Positions 1 through 8,955 of a DNA stretch of 63,185 nt are shown piece after piece. How positions within the stretch are numbered: position 1 is the first letter of the stretch; every line of letters starts with the position of its first letter. This DNA is from a virus, in IMG/VR virus record IMGVR_UViG_3300013126_000002, positions 1 to 63,185 of that record; one strand, written 5' to 3'. The notes under the pieces are model-generated. The model made no database searches, had not been told where the DNA came from, and saw nothing but the letters and a program-made list of their open reading frames with translations. The position numbers and the translations under genes were made by a program.

Positions 1-123
1 CTTCTCCGCCTCACTCTTGGTGTCGGCAGCGTTGGTCAGCACGTCAGCAATCGACTGTGCGAAGTTAATGCGGTCTTGCGCGGACTTGAACACAATATCC
101 TGCCCTGCGGACGTTACCAGATC
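1..123. repeat. Terminal direct repeat (left copy), assembly junction
   Basis: The first 123 bases are identical to the last 123 (63063-63185). The minus-strand reading frame of the giant virion gene stays in frame when the two copies are merged. The contig therefore closes on itself at about 63,062 bp. The repeat lies in the middle of a gene, so it is more likely an assembly overlap of a circularly permuted genome than a true packaged terminal repeat. Confidence 0.95.
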
Positions 124-3100
124 GCGCAGGTGGGTAATGTACTCGCGCACGGCCATATTCCGGTTGGCATTTGCCATCTGGTTATAGTGCGCCATAAGCT
201 GGCTGTTGCCCTTGGCTTCCCGGTACGCATCCTTAAGCTGCTTGAACCACTCTACTTCGTGCGGACGCGGTGTGCCGTTGGCCTTGTGGTTGGCAATATC
301 AGCCACCTTTTCGCGCAGCTTCGTAACGGATTCTTCCCACTTGGCGATGGAGTCCTTCAGCGCATTGATGCGTTCCGCCTTGGCGGTCTTCATCTCCAGC
401 TTGGCTTCCTCGATCTTATCTTCCAGTTCCTGAATCTTGTCGCCCGCATTTTCACGTAGCGCATCCTGAGCCTGCATATCACGCAGTTCTTCCAGCGTGT
501 TGACGCGATCCAGCTTGCCCAGCGGTACGCGCAGCAGGGTAGAGTAGGCCATAAGAGCGCTCAGAATGGGGCGCTGTTTCGGGTGGACTTCCAGATGGCT
601 CATCAGGTTGGCGATGTGCTGGTTGGTACGTTCTACCAGTCGAGTAGCCTCAGCCGTTTGCCGCTGGCTGAACTTAACGTATTCGCCGATTTCTGGCATC
701 AGCCGCTTGTACCAAGACGCCAAGTGGTTCAAAGACCCCCAAGCGATCATCTCCTTTACCGTGCCGCCATTAACGTCACGGGTGGAGGTCAGGGAGTCTA
801 ACCATTTCCGAACTGACCCCCATAGGCTGCTCATGGCGGTAGACAATGCGGGAATCTGCTGCACGGTGCCAGCAGTATTGGCAGTCATGTAGCTAACGCC
901 TGTCCGGCCTTGATCAGCCTTATCGATGCCCTTGGCAAGCACTTGCGGGATACTGACGATCTCGGCCAGCACGGACACACGATCTGCGGTAATGGGGATA
1001 CGGAGGATAGCGGCAATCGTCTCGATCAGCGACCGCCATGCCGACTTCTTGGCAATGGGGGCTTCGATATTAGCCAGCGCATTCTGGAACGCGGCGTTGG
1101 ACATGGCCTCAGCGATAAACTCACGCACGTCCTTACCGGCATAGGCGGCAGGGAATGCTGCTGCCAGTTGGCTCTTGGTAAGGTCTTTGAGCCGTTGCAG
1201 GCGTGCAAGTGCGCTCTGCTGGCTATCTGTCAGCAGATGAGGGTTGCGAATGGCGTAGTCCAGCGCTGCATGGGTAATTTCATGTGCGATGGCGTGCATA
1301 CTGCCAGAACTGCCTTCGCTGATGTAGATCGTATTCTCTGCGCCAACGTACGCCCCCAGCGCTGCCGTATTCTTCGGGAAGCGCTTAAGCATCTCCTCCT
1401 TCGTCAGCATCACCAGCTTAACGTCAGGATTGATCAGGCTTGCTACGCGTGCGATCTCGCGCACGATAGGGTTGGTGCGGGTAGCAACACCGGTCAGCAG
1501 ATCGTAGACGGCCTTCATATCACCTGCGGCAATGGCGTCCTTAAGGTCAGCAATATCCTGCTTATCCGCAAGCGTCTTACGCATGGGCTCATAGCCCTTG
1601 GGCGACTTGTCTACTTCGATCTCATCATCTTCGGCTTCACCTGCCTGATCTTCCATGCTTTGCTCAGCGGCCTTACGAGTCTTTCCGGACGGCAGAGCGC
1701 GGCCTTCCGTCACCATAAAGGCGCGGGCCTTCTCGTTCCATATCCGGACAGACTCGCTATCAGTCAGGTCTACCTCCCCGATGGCGTCTACGATCTTGCG
1801 TACGGGGACTCCCGACTTGGCTACCTGCTTCAGCAGCCTCTCATGCGCTGACAGCAGCGATTGGGTAGGCGGAGTCTTCGGCTTGGTTTCTACCTGCACG
1901 GGAGCGGGCTCGGCCTGCGCGGACGCAGCTTCGGCCTTGGCCTGCTTAGCCTCCTTGGCTACCTGTGCTTTGGTCTTCGGCTTGGTTTCTTTAGCTACTT
2001 GCTCTTTGGTTTTGGCGGGCGCAACATTCCCAGCTTCTTGGGCAGGGGCTTGTTCTTGGGCGTTTCCGCTTGCCACTCCTTCGCCAGTTCCGGCTTGTTG
2101 GCGTACATCCACTTGCGCTGCTGCTGGCTTTTGAACGGCATTCTTCTTCCCCTTTACAGGTTTGGCGGCAGGGGCAGGCTCTGCGGCAGCCTGCGCCCGC
2201 TCTTGAACTACCATTTCGTAATCCCGCATGTCTGTGGCAAAGTCAGTCTTGCCACGACGTAGCGCATCCATAAACTGCGGAGCGTTGAGTTCTACGAACG
2301 CAGCGGGGCCTTCCGGGTGCGCGATAGCTGCTTCCCGGTTAGCTGCATACCACTGCTTAGCCGTTTTGACCTGCTCTGCCTTATTAGCGGCAGGCCGTCC
2401 ACCCAACGGAATAACAGGAGCGGTGCGGACAGGGCGCGACTCAGGGATAATGATCTGCCCCGTCGGCTGTTGTAGCGGCGGAAGTTCCGTCGATCTCTGG
2501 GCCACCTGTACGAAGCCGGGGCCCTGCTCAAACACGGGTACAGTGGCCGGAATAGCTGCTGGAAACTCTACTTGCGGTGCGTTGAAGTCCAACCGCCGTT
2601 GCATCGGAGAAACAGGCTGAGCAGGGGCTTCTACGGCAGTCTCTGCCGCAGGGGCTGCTACTTCCCCGCTGGGGGCAAGCGCAAAATTGGGGCGCTCAGG
2701 GGTAAGGGAATACCCGGCATCCGTCGGGGCCAGCGCCATACCGCTCGGAGGCTGTACTGTAGCGGCAGCCTCTTGGGCCGCTTGCAGTTGCGCTGTCAGA
2801 TACTGATTGTACGCGCTCAGGGCAACCTTCATGGCTTGCGGGCTGGGCGTTTCCGACAGTAAATCGGCCTGCACGTCCTCTGGCAATGTCCGCAGGAAGT
2901 CGCCCATACCTATGGCATCAGGTATCGCGTCTCCCATCTGCTGCTTCATAGCTACATACTCGTAGGACAGGTCGCTACGAGTTTTTTCCAGCTCCGCCAG
3001 CTCAGCCCTATCAATAGCTGCCGCATCTGCTTTTTCCACGGCAGCGGTCTGGTCAGGAGTAAGGGTGCGATCAGGCAACGCCCGAATCGGATTGGGTAGC

Positions 3101-4194
3101 CCCAGCGGCATACCTGCTGCTTCAGGGGCTTCAGGGGCTTCCGGAGCTTCCGGAGGTGCGGGCGGGGTGATCCCCGGAGTACGCGGAGCGGGCGGAGATA
3201 CAAGCCCTGCAAATCCGCCACCCACACCACCAAGCAGGCCACCAGCCAGCGCACCTTCAAGTGCCGCATCAATAGCACCATCCAGCACCTTGGTAGCCGG
3301 ATCAATGTACATAGCCCGCGAGGGATTGGTAAGAATCTGCTCAGCGCCAGACTGTACGAATTCTTGGCCGGACTCACGAATCATGCCCTTGAAGGCTTCG
3401 GTGAGCATCTTGGCTCCCGCCACACGGGGGCCAAACAGTGCAGGCAGTACGCCAGCCCCAGCAACAGCAGAGCCGAACAATGTACCTGCGGCAGATAGCG
3501 TAGACGCCTGCTCTGCGCGGGCTTCGTACAACCTACGAGCTTTTACGGGGTCGCCCTGCGCGTCAGCCAAGGCCTTCTGATACCCCTCGGTATCCTGAAT
3601 CTGCTCAGTGCTAAGCGCCTGAAGCTGGTGGCCTACATCGGCAGGCGTCTGTACAGCGGTGACCGCTGCTTCCCCTACCCCGTAAGTAGCCAGATCGCGC
3701 AGGCGCTCTGCGGTCTTCGCCCCTACACCAGTGGCTGTAGCGATACCTTCGGCTGTAGGGGCTACCTTGGCGAGCGTGTTACCCAGCATACCTGCCGGGA
3801 TCATGGACGGTGCGGACTCGGCAGCGCCGTATGCAGCCTTGCGAAGTAGGTTACCTTCGTCCCATGCCTCACCGACAGTCTGGCCGCGAACCTGCTGCGC
3901 TTTCGGGGACAGGTACTTTTCCGTGGTGTCCGCGCCACGATACATGGCTTCGCGGAAGGAACCACCCAGATCACTCAGAAACTGGTTGCCAGTGACATCC
4001 CCAACCATCTTGGTCGGTGTGCCAAGCCCTGCGCCCATGAGCTTCCATGCGCCCATGAACCCCAGACGAGGATAATCCCCGATGCTAGACTCTAATTCCG
4101 TAGAAACGGGGGCCGTAGCCCCCATAGACATAATTTCTTCGTCGGATTTGCCTGCTGCAATCGCCGCTAGAATCTGCTCATCGGTTAGTGCCAT
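1..4194 (-). CDS. Giant internal virion protein, N-terminal 1,398 residues (continues at 63062)
   Basis: The ATG at 4194 opens a minus-strand frame that runs off base 1 without a stop and continues in frame at 63062-60408, giving one protein of 2,282 residues. This half has a signal-less N-terminus, Ala/Gly-rich segments near residues 280-340 (possibly membrane-active), a long Pro/Ala/Gln-rich low-complexity region (about 350-850), then an HEITH zinc-metallopeptidase motif (His971, Glu972, His975) followed by charged coiled-coil-like sequence (about 1220-1330). Giant polyvalent proteins of this kind in podoviruses are ejected with the DNA and may cut or cross the envelope; that role is inferred. 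It lies downstream of two other internal-virion-like genes in the late unit. The family is recognised only by architecture. Confidence 0.85.
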   Translation of the reverse strand, partial: MALTDEQILAAIAAGKSDEEIMSMGATAPVSTELESSIGDYPRLGFMGAWKLMGAGLGTPTKMVGDVTGNQFLSDLGGSFREAMYRGADTTEKYLSPKAQQVRGQTVGEAWDEGNLLRKAAYGAAESAPSMIPAGMLGNTLAKVAPTAEGIATATGVGAKTAERLRDLATYGVGEAAVTAVQTPADVGHQLQALSTEQIQDTEGYQKALADAQGDPVKARRLYEARAEQASTLSAAGTLFGSAVAGAGVLPALFGPRVAGAKMLTEAFKGMIRESGQEFVQSGAEQILTNPSRAMYIDPATKVLDGAIDAALEGALAGGLLGGVGGGFAGLVSPPAPRTPGITPPAPPEAPEAPEAPEAAGMPLGLPNPIRALPDRTLTPDQTAAVEKADAAAIDRAELAELEKTRSDLSYEYVAMKQQMGDAIPDAIGMGDFLRTLPEDVQADLLSETPSPQAMKVALSAYNQYLTAQLQAAQEAAATVQPPSGMALAPTDAGYSLTPERPNFALAPSGEVAAPAAETAVEAPAQPVSPMQRRLDFNAPQVEFPAAIPATVPVFEQGPGFVQVAQRSTELPPLQQPTGQIIIPESRPVRTAPVIPLGGRPAANKAEQVKTAKQWYAANREAAIAHPEGPAAFVELNAPQFMDALRRGKTDFATDMRDYEMVVQERAQAAAEPAPAAKPVKGKKNAVQKPAAAQVDVRQQAGTGEGVASGNAQEQAPAQEAGNVAPAKTKEQVAKETKPKTKAQVAKEAKQAKAEAASAQAEPAPVQVETKPKTPPTQSLLSAHERLLKQVAKSGVPVRKIVDAIGEVDLTDSESVRIWNEKARAFMVTEGRALPSGKTRKAAEQSMEDQAGEAEDDEIEVDKSPKGYEPMRKTLADKQDIADLKDAIAAGDMKAVYDLLTGVATRTNPIVREIARVASLINPDVKLVMLTKEEMLKRFPKNTAALGAYVGAENTIYISEGSSGSMHAIAHEITHAALDYAIRNPHLLTDSQQSALARLQRLKDLTKSQLAAAFPAAYAGKDVREFIAEAMSNAAFQNALANIEAPIAKKSAWRSLIETIAAILRIPITADRVSVLAEIVSIPQVLAKGIDKADQGRTGVSYMTANTAGTVQQIPALSTAMSSLWGSVRKWLDSLTSTRDVNGGTVKEMIAWGSLNHLASWYKRLMPEIGEYVKFSQRQTAEATRLVERTNQHIANLMSHLEVHPKQRPILSALMAYSTLLRVPLGKLDRVNTLEELRDMQAQDALRENAGDKIQELEDKIEEAKLEMKTAKAERINALKDSIAKWEESVTKLREKVADIANHKANGTPRPHEVEWFKQLKDAYREAKGNSQLMAHYNQMANANRNMAVREYITHLRDLVTSAGQDIVFKSAQDRINFAQSIADVLTNAADTKSEAEK

Positions 4195-4206
4195 CTGGTG
4201 CCCTTA

Positions 4207-5286
4207 TTATCTGCCGCGCAGTTGCTGGATACGTGCAAGCTCCGCCAGTTGGTCCTTAGTATACACCTGCGGAACCCCGCCTTGGTTTTTGTTGGTCATG
4301 GTAAGCGTGCCAGTCAACTCATCCAAATTGGTCGTAAAAACATCATTTTTCGCGGTTCCGCTCATAGAGGCAAGCATCTCGTTAAGCCGGTCAAAGGGGA
4401 GATTGCCGTTCAACGCTTCCTGAATAAGCAACGTCTTGTACTGCTGTTGCTGCGCCTCCGGAGCCTTTTGCAGAAGCTCGGCCTGTTTTGCCTGTAACGT
4501 AGCATCAGAAGCGATCCGCTGTTTCTGCAAATCGCCCTGCGTCTTGATGCCCTCTTGCTCGATATCGCCTTCGTTAGCCATCTCCTGTATTTCCATGCCG
4601 TACTGTCCCTTCATACGAGCGGCATCTACGTTCCCTTGTGCCTGTGCCTTGTGCTGCTCCAGCATACCGCCGGGGCCTGCCTGCTTCATCAGGTTATTGA
4701 GGGACTGTGCGGACGCTTGCCAGCGCGGAATATCGCCAATACCAGACGGGCCATTCTTGTAGTCCCGCTGCATGGTATCAATCGTGTCCAGCATATCGGA
4801 ACGCAGGCGCATATTCTGCATGTTATCAAGCTGATTCTGGTACACGTTACCGCCGATGCCAGCATCGGGGATTCCAGTAGGGGCGAGACTCGTCAGTTTG
4901 CGGTTGCCTTGGTCATCATAGGTAACATCGTACCCGTTCTCGGAAGCCAGTGCGTCAGACTCGCGGCGGCGTCGCGCGGCCAACTCCATATTGGCCCCCT
5001 TGTCGATTGCCATATCGGAACGCTGCTGCTCCGTATACGGAGTAGTATCGCGTGCCGCCGCAATAACCAGATTACCATTTGCTGCTGACGGTGTGGCGGC
5101 GGAAGCCGCAGGGGGGGTCATACCGGCTGGCTTAGTAGCTTGGATGGGTGCGGCAGGCGGTAAGACCGGCTTGGGCGGCTGGGCATTCTTATGAATGAGC
5201 TTACTAAAATCCGCAGTCTGCCCGGTCGGGGAATACCAACCGCCACGCGGAGTTGGCATAAGCATTTGTTCAAGATATCCGGCCAT
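4207..5286 (-). CDS. Probable internal virion / structural protein
   Basis: 359 residues. The N-terminus is Pro/Ala-rich (roughly 30-75); the rest is charged and Gln-rich with predicted long helices (about 200-300), including Gln/Lys/Ala stretches that could form a coiled coil. No catalytic motif is visible. It sits 12 nt upstream of the giant HExxH virion protein and 6 nt downstream of another helical protein, all on the same strand, which matches the internal virion protein block of podoviruses. No family recognised; the structural role comes from position. Confidence 0.75.
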   Translation of the reverse strand: MAGYLEQMLMPTPRGGWYSPTGQTADFSKLIHKNAQPPKPVLPPAAPIQATKPAGMTPPAASAATPSAANGNLVIAAARDTTPYTEQQRSDMAIDKGANMELAARRRRESDALASENGYDVTYDDQGNRKLTSLAPTGIPDAGIGGNVYQNQLDNMQNMRLRSDMLDTIDTMQRDYKNGPSGIGDIPRWQASAQSLNNLMKQAGPGGMLEQHKAQAQGNVDAARMKGQYGMEIQEMANEGDIEQEGIKTQGDLQKQRIASDATLQAKQAELLQKAPEAQQQQYKTLLIQEALNGNLPFDRLNEMLASMSGTAKNDVFTTNLDELTGTLTMTNKNQGGVPQVYTKDQLAELARIQQLRGR

Positions 5287-5292
5287 AGTTTC

Positions 5293-6276
5293 TTACCCCT
5301 GTACAGTGGTCACGTTGCCAATGTTGGCAAGCGACTGGTTAGCATTGATGGCGGAGGAGGCGATCTGGGCAACGGCTTCCGCAGCCTTCGTAGCTGCTGC
5401 CACGCGAGACTGTGTGTTGCTGTTCACCAGATTAACGAACGCTTCGTTGTTCCGCATCTGCATTTCGGAATTGAATTTGTCGGCGTCAAGCAGATAGCCG
5501 TACTTGGCTACCAGTGCGCGAACGTAGTCGGATGCGGAGTCCCACATCCAGCGGTTGGCTTCGGCTTTCGCCTTTGCCATATCTGCGGCAGCGGTAGGGA
5601 GCGCCATCCATGCACGAATGTAATCGCCCAGCGCAGCAGCGATGCCAAGGCGCAGCTTGGTCATTTCTTGGATAGCTACCTTGGTCATCTCGACCGAGAT
5701 TTCCGTGTTCTTGATCGCCAGCTCGCGGTTGATGGTCGCCGACTGATCGCTTGCCTTGGCGCGGGCTTGCATCTGACGTGCCAGAAGTGCGCCGGGCGGC
5801 ATGGAGTAGCCCATAGCAGCAAACGCCGACATGGCTTCAGCCTCAAGCTGGATAGCGTCGTTGATCTCACGCCCACGGGCGCGATCCCAGATTTGCGTCT
5901 CGACTGCGGCAGGGATACCAATGTATCCGTCATTCACCACAGCACACAGCCACGCATCTTCGGACGGCTGAATGCACGGGTCAAGCACAGGGAAGTATGT
6001 ATCCATCCAGTCAGTCATCATCCCCCTGATCCAGTCTTCCAGATCGCCCCAAATATCATCAAGGTCGGACTGGTATTGGTACACCAAATCCTTGTTGGGG
6101 TTGAACGGGGGGATGGGAAAGTCAACAGCCCGAACTTCGTCCGGGCCGGTGATGGTGGTGACGTTTACCGCATTAGTTTGCGCCTCTTTAGCGAGCGCCT
6201 GCGCCAGTTCGCTGTTCTCGTTAGCGACTGTCTGGTTGTTGTTGATTACCGCAGTTACTTGGGCTTCAGCACTCAT
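5293..6276 (-). CDS. Probable structural / internal virion protein
   Basis: 327 residues, Ala-rich and mostly helical, with repeated Asn-Ser-Gln and Ala-Ala stretches at the C-terminus. A Trp/Asp-rich segment at about 70-95 holds several Trp-Asp-Asp-type pairs and could be an interaction surface. No enzymatic motif or signal peptide is seen. It lies between a LamG-containing tail protein and another helical protein in the late unit, so a virion component is likely. Exact role unknown. Confidence 0.75.
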   Translation of the reverse strand: MSAEAQVTAVINNNQTVANENSELAQALAKEAQTNAVNVTTITGPDEVRAVDFPIPPFNPNKDLVYQYQSDLDDIWGDLEDWIRGMMTDWMDTYFPVLDPCIQPSEDAWLCAVVNDGYIGIPAAVETQIWDRARGREINDAIQLEAEAMSAFAAMGYSMPPGALLARQMQARAKASDQSATINRELAIKNTEISVEMTKVAIQEMTKLRLGIAAALGDYIRAWMALPTAAADMAKAKAEANRWMWDSASDYVRALVAKYGYLLDADKFNSEMQMRNNEAFVNLVNSNTQSRVAAATKAAEAVAQIASSAINANQSLANIGNVTTVQG

Positions 6277-6313
6277 GGCGCAGCTCCGCTAAATGTTGCC
6301 TAACAGTATATCA

Positions 6314-8176
6314 CTACACACGGCGCGTCAACATGACTGGGAACCACTCCACAGCCTCGATTTCAAAGTCCGATCCTGCCACGTTAGTAATCTCAAACTG
6401 CCAGTAGCGCGACTTCACGCCACGGCCAAGGTCGATCTTGGCTTCGCGCACGGTGGTGTTGTTCACGTCCAGCAGATACGTACGGCGCTCGTTCTCGTTA
6501 GCGATGGTCGTCAGGTACATCTGGCCGTCCGTGGACAGCCCCAAGTACGCCTTCAACATGCGCTTCATCACGCTATCGCCAAAGTCATCACGACCAGTCA
6601 GCACGGCAGCGTTAATGTCATCGCCGTCATCCGTGCCACCGGTAAGTTCGTAGATGCCGTCTTCCGTAGCGCCAAGCTGTACGCCCTGCACGTCAGTGAA
6701 CGAATTGAACGGGTACTGCACGTACCGCGATACGGCGTGCGTGTTGGCATTCATCACCCAGCCGGTGTACTGCTCGCCACTGATAATGGCCCCGATACCG
6801 ATGATGAACCCGTCGTTGATGGCACTAATCATGAGCTGCGTCATGGATTGTACGCCATCGAATGTAACGGTATCCGTTACGACCCCAAGGGCTTCGCGCA
6901 GGGCGATAACCGATTCACTCATCGTAATGGTCTGCGCCACCAAGTTCTCGTAGCTGGAACCACCAGCCGACAGGTCGGACATGGTTACGGAGTCGGTTAC
7001 GACGATCACCAGCGGTACAGTATCGATCTGGCTTGCAGTGAGCGAGATGCCTTCCGTCATCACCGTGCTATCGATAAGCTGGTAGGTCTGGCTAATGCTC
7101 ACACCATCAGATAGCGAGTTCTGCTTAACCCCGACAGCTTCCCATGCCAGATCAAACCATGCGCCGTAGCCAGCACCTGCGTAATAGTGCGCCGCGATGC
7201 GCTCCGCCGATAGGACTTTGTTGTAGAACGCCATATTGCCGTAATACCCGATGGCCCCAAGCTGGGACGACGTAGCCGGAATGTACGACCCCATGTATAT
7301 CGCATCTGCGGTGGTCATCGTCGGCGTGAAGTACGCGCTGTCGTATGTCTGCGAGTACCCCCGTTGCTGCCCGTCAATGAATATCTTTAACTCTTTAGTC
7401 ACTGTGCTAAACGTGGTGACAATATGATGCGCCTGCCCATCTAGTACATTAACCGCTCTAAGCGGGTATGTAGAATAGTAATTTGGGTCCGTGGCTTCCG
7501 CGTCCTGTACAGGGTCAACGAATGTGGCATCTGAATAGTTGCCTGCCGCCAAGTTCCAATTTGAAGGCCCGCCCGTGACGGCGGTGACTGCTGTTACGTT
7601 TCCGGAAGTACCATCTACCGCCCCCCAAATATTTGTTTGGACTGCCCCGTTAGCTTGTACAAATAAAGCCCAGCTAGACGTGGATAGCGTAGCGTTTCGT
7701 CTTGCCATTAAATACTGCGCTTGCCTGTGGATTGTATTACTGCCGCCATACGTATTGCGAATGTCGTTAGTGGCCTTGAACCAGCACTCGGCTGTAAACG
7801 CAGTAACGTCCCACGCTGCGTTATCAGCAGCGGCTAGATACCCTCCAGACCCTTCCCGTGAGGTGTTCCAGTACCTAGTGGGGGAGAGGCCATTATTGCT
7901 GAAATAGACGCTTTTGTCCCCAGACTGTGTAGCTATAAGGCTGGCTCTGTTAAGCAGAATGCCGACGTTCGCCGCGTTTGTAGCGGATATGGTCAGCTTT
8001 GTGGTGCCTGTGTAGTACCCGGTATCGTACGTGCCATTGACATTTACGGAGCCAGTCCAACCATTGGCGAAAGCGTAGTTTGTCTCGGTGACAGACCCCG
8101 GCGTACCGCCAGTGGTCTGCACCATCTTGTAATAGAACAGCGGCTGGTCCGTCTGGACTTCAGAATCGTAACTCAT
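6314..8176 (-). CDS. Tail/fibre protein with LamG-like (concanavalin-type) domain
   Basis: 620 residues. Residues about 115-340 have the features of a LamG/ConA-like jelly-roll: a Phe-Thr-Ala-Glu-Cys-Trp-Phe strand, a Trp-Ala-Leu-Phe strand, a His-His-Ile-Val-Thr-Thr-Phe strand, an Ile-Phe-Ile-Asp-Gly-Gln strand and an Ala-Phe-Tyr-Asn-Lys-Val-Leu-Ser element. Such domains often bind glycans. A Ser/Thr-Val-Thr-Met-Ser repetitive region (370-440) follows, then a C-terminal beta-rich domain. It overlaps the next upstream gene by 4 nt. A host-surface-binding role is inferred. Confidence 0.8.
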   Translation of the reverse strand: MSYDSEVQTDQPLFYYKMVQTTGGTPGSVTETNYAFANGWTGSVNVNGTYDTGYYTGTTKLTISATNAANVGILLNRASLIATQSGDKSVYFSNNGLSPTRYWNTSREGSGGYLAAADNAAWDVTAFTAECWFKATNDIRNTYGGSNTIHRQAQYLMARRNATLSTSSWALFVQANGAVQTNIWGAVDGTSGNVTAVTAVTGGPSNWNLAAGNYSDATFVDPVQDAEATDPNYYSTYPLRAVNVLDGQAHHIVTTFSTVTKELKIFIDGQQRGYSQTYDSAYFTPTMTTADAIYMGSYIPATSSQLGAIGYYGNMAFYNKVLSAERIAAHYYAGAGYGAWFDLAWEAVGVKQNSLSDGVSISQTYQLIDSTVMTEGISLTASQIDTVPLVIVVTDSVTMSDLSAGGSSYENLVAQTITMSESVIALREALGVVTDTVTFDGVQSMTQLMISAINDGFIIGIGAIISGEQYTGWVMNANTHAVSRYVQYPFNSFTDVQGVQLGATEDGIYELTGGTDDGDDINAAVLTGRDDFGDSVMKRMLKAYLGLSTDGQMYLTTIANENERRTYLLDVNNTTVREAKIDLGRGVKSRYWQFEITNVAGSDFEIEAVEWFPVMLTRRV

Positions 8177-8955
8177 GTGAAGGTTACTCCCAGAACGAAG
8201 GAAATAGGTGTGGTAGATGTGCCCGTAGTTTCAGACCCAGCCGTAACTGTACGGCGAATCCAGACGCCGAATTTGCCGGTTGTCGCTACGGAGGCTACGT
8301 ATAGCCCGTCCCCGGAGTTGGTAGGCGTCGTAAACGTAACGCCGCTCGGTGCAGTGTTCTCGTCTGCAATAGTGGTAGCACTACCGCCCGTGCCTGCCGG
8401 GTCAAGCCCGATAGCAATGCTGCTGCCTGTCGGCACTGTGTAAAGCCACAGACGGAAATTGCTCAACGTGCTGGCACTGGCGTTATAGACATAGAAGCAG
8501 CGGTAGTTGGTGTGCCCGTTGATACTGTCGGACGCGGAAATATTATCCAGCAGCCCTCCGGCGTTCTTCGATACGGTGACGGCTGTAGACGCGTCGCTGC
8601 CGGGCAGACTGCCTGCAACAACAGAAATACGCAAGGCTTGGATACCATCCAGAGAGTACAGTGTGTATCGCCCTGTCGTGCCTATGTTCACATCGGGCCC
8701 TGCGGCAGACCCGAAAGCGGCCCAAGTAGCCAGCGTACCCGTGGTCGTGTACTCCAACGTGCCTGCGCCAACGGACGACCGAGGAGCATCAAGCACTGTA
8801 ATTCCTGAAATCGGTGTGGTGACGCTTACGTTGTTGGACTTGATGAACCCGTCAGGGAATGACGCTGTGGACATGGCCCCACCCAAAGATGCAGCAGCGC
8901 TGGTGTTGGCGGCCCCGCCCGACAGTCGATATTCAATGTCTGCTTGTGTTGGCAT
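8173..8955 (-). CDS. Structural protein, beta-rich, family unknown
   Basis: 260 residues, rich in Thr, Ser, Gly and Val in alternating patterns typical of beta-sandwich virion proteins. No transmembrane segment or catalytic motif. The start overlaps the stop of the 742-residue gene by one base and its end overlaps the LamG protein start by 4 nt, so it is translationally coupled to both. Probably a tail or fibre accessory protein. Confidence 0.75.
   Translation of the reverse strand: MPTQADIEYRLSGGAANTSAAASLGGAMSTASFPDGFIKSNNVSVTTPISGITVLDAPRSSVGAGTLEYTTTGTLATWAAFGSAAGPDVNIGTTGRYTLYSLDGIQALRISVVAGSLPGSDASTAVTVSKNAGGLLDNISASDSINGHTNYRCFYVYNASASTLSNFRLWLYTVPTGSSIAIGLDPAGTGGSATTIADENTAPSGVTFTTPTNSGDGLYVASVATTGKFGVWIRRTVTAGSETTGTSTTPISFVLGVTFT

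Noticed and set aside
910-1851. 313-codon plus-strand frame
   Set aside because: It lies opposite the giant virion gene in the late region, lacks a ribosome site and has a Cys/His-rich random composition; an antisense shadow. The same reasoning removes the other long plus-strand frames at 5191, 6293 and 17290.
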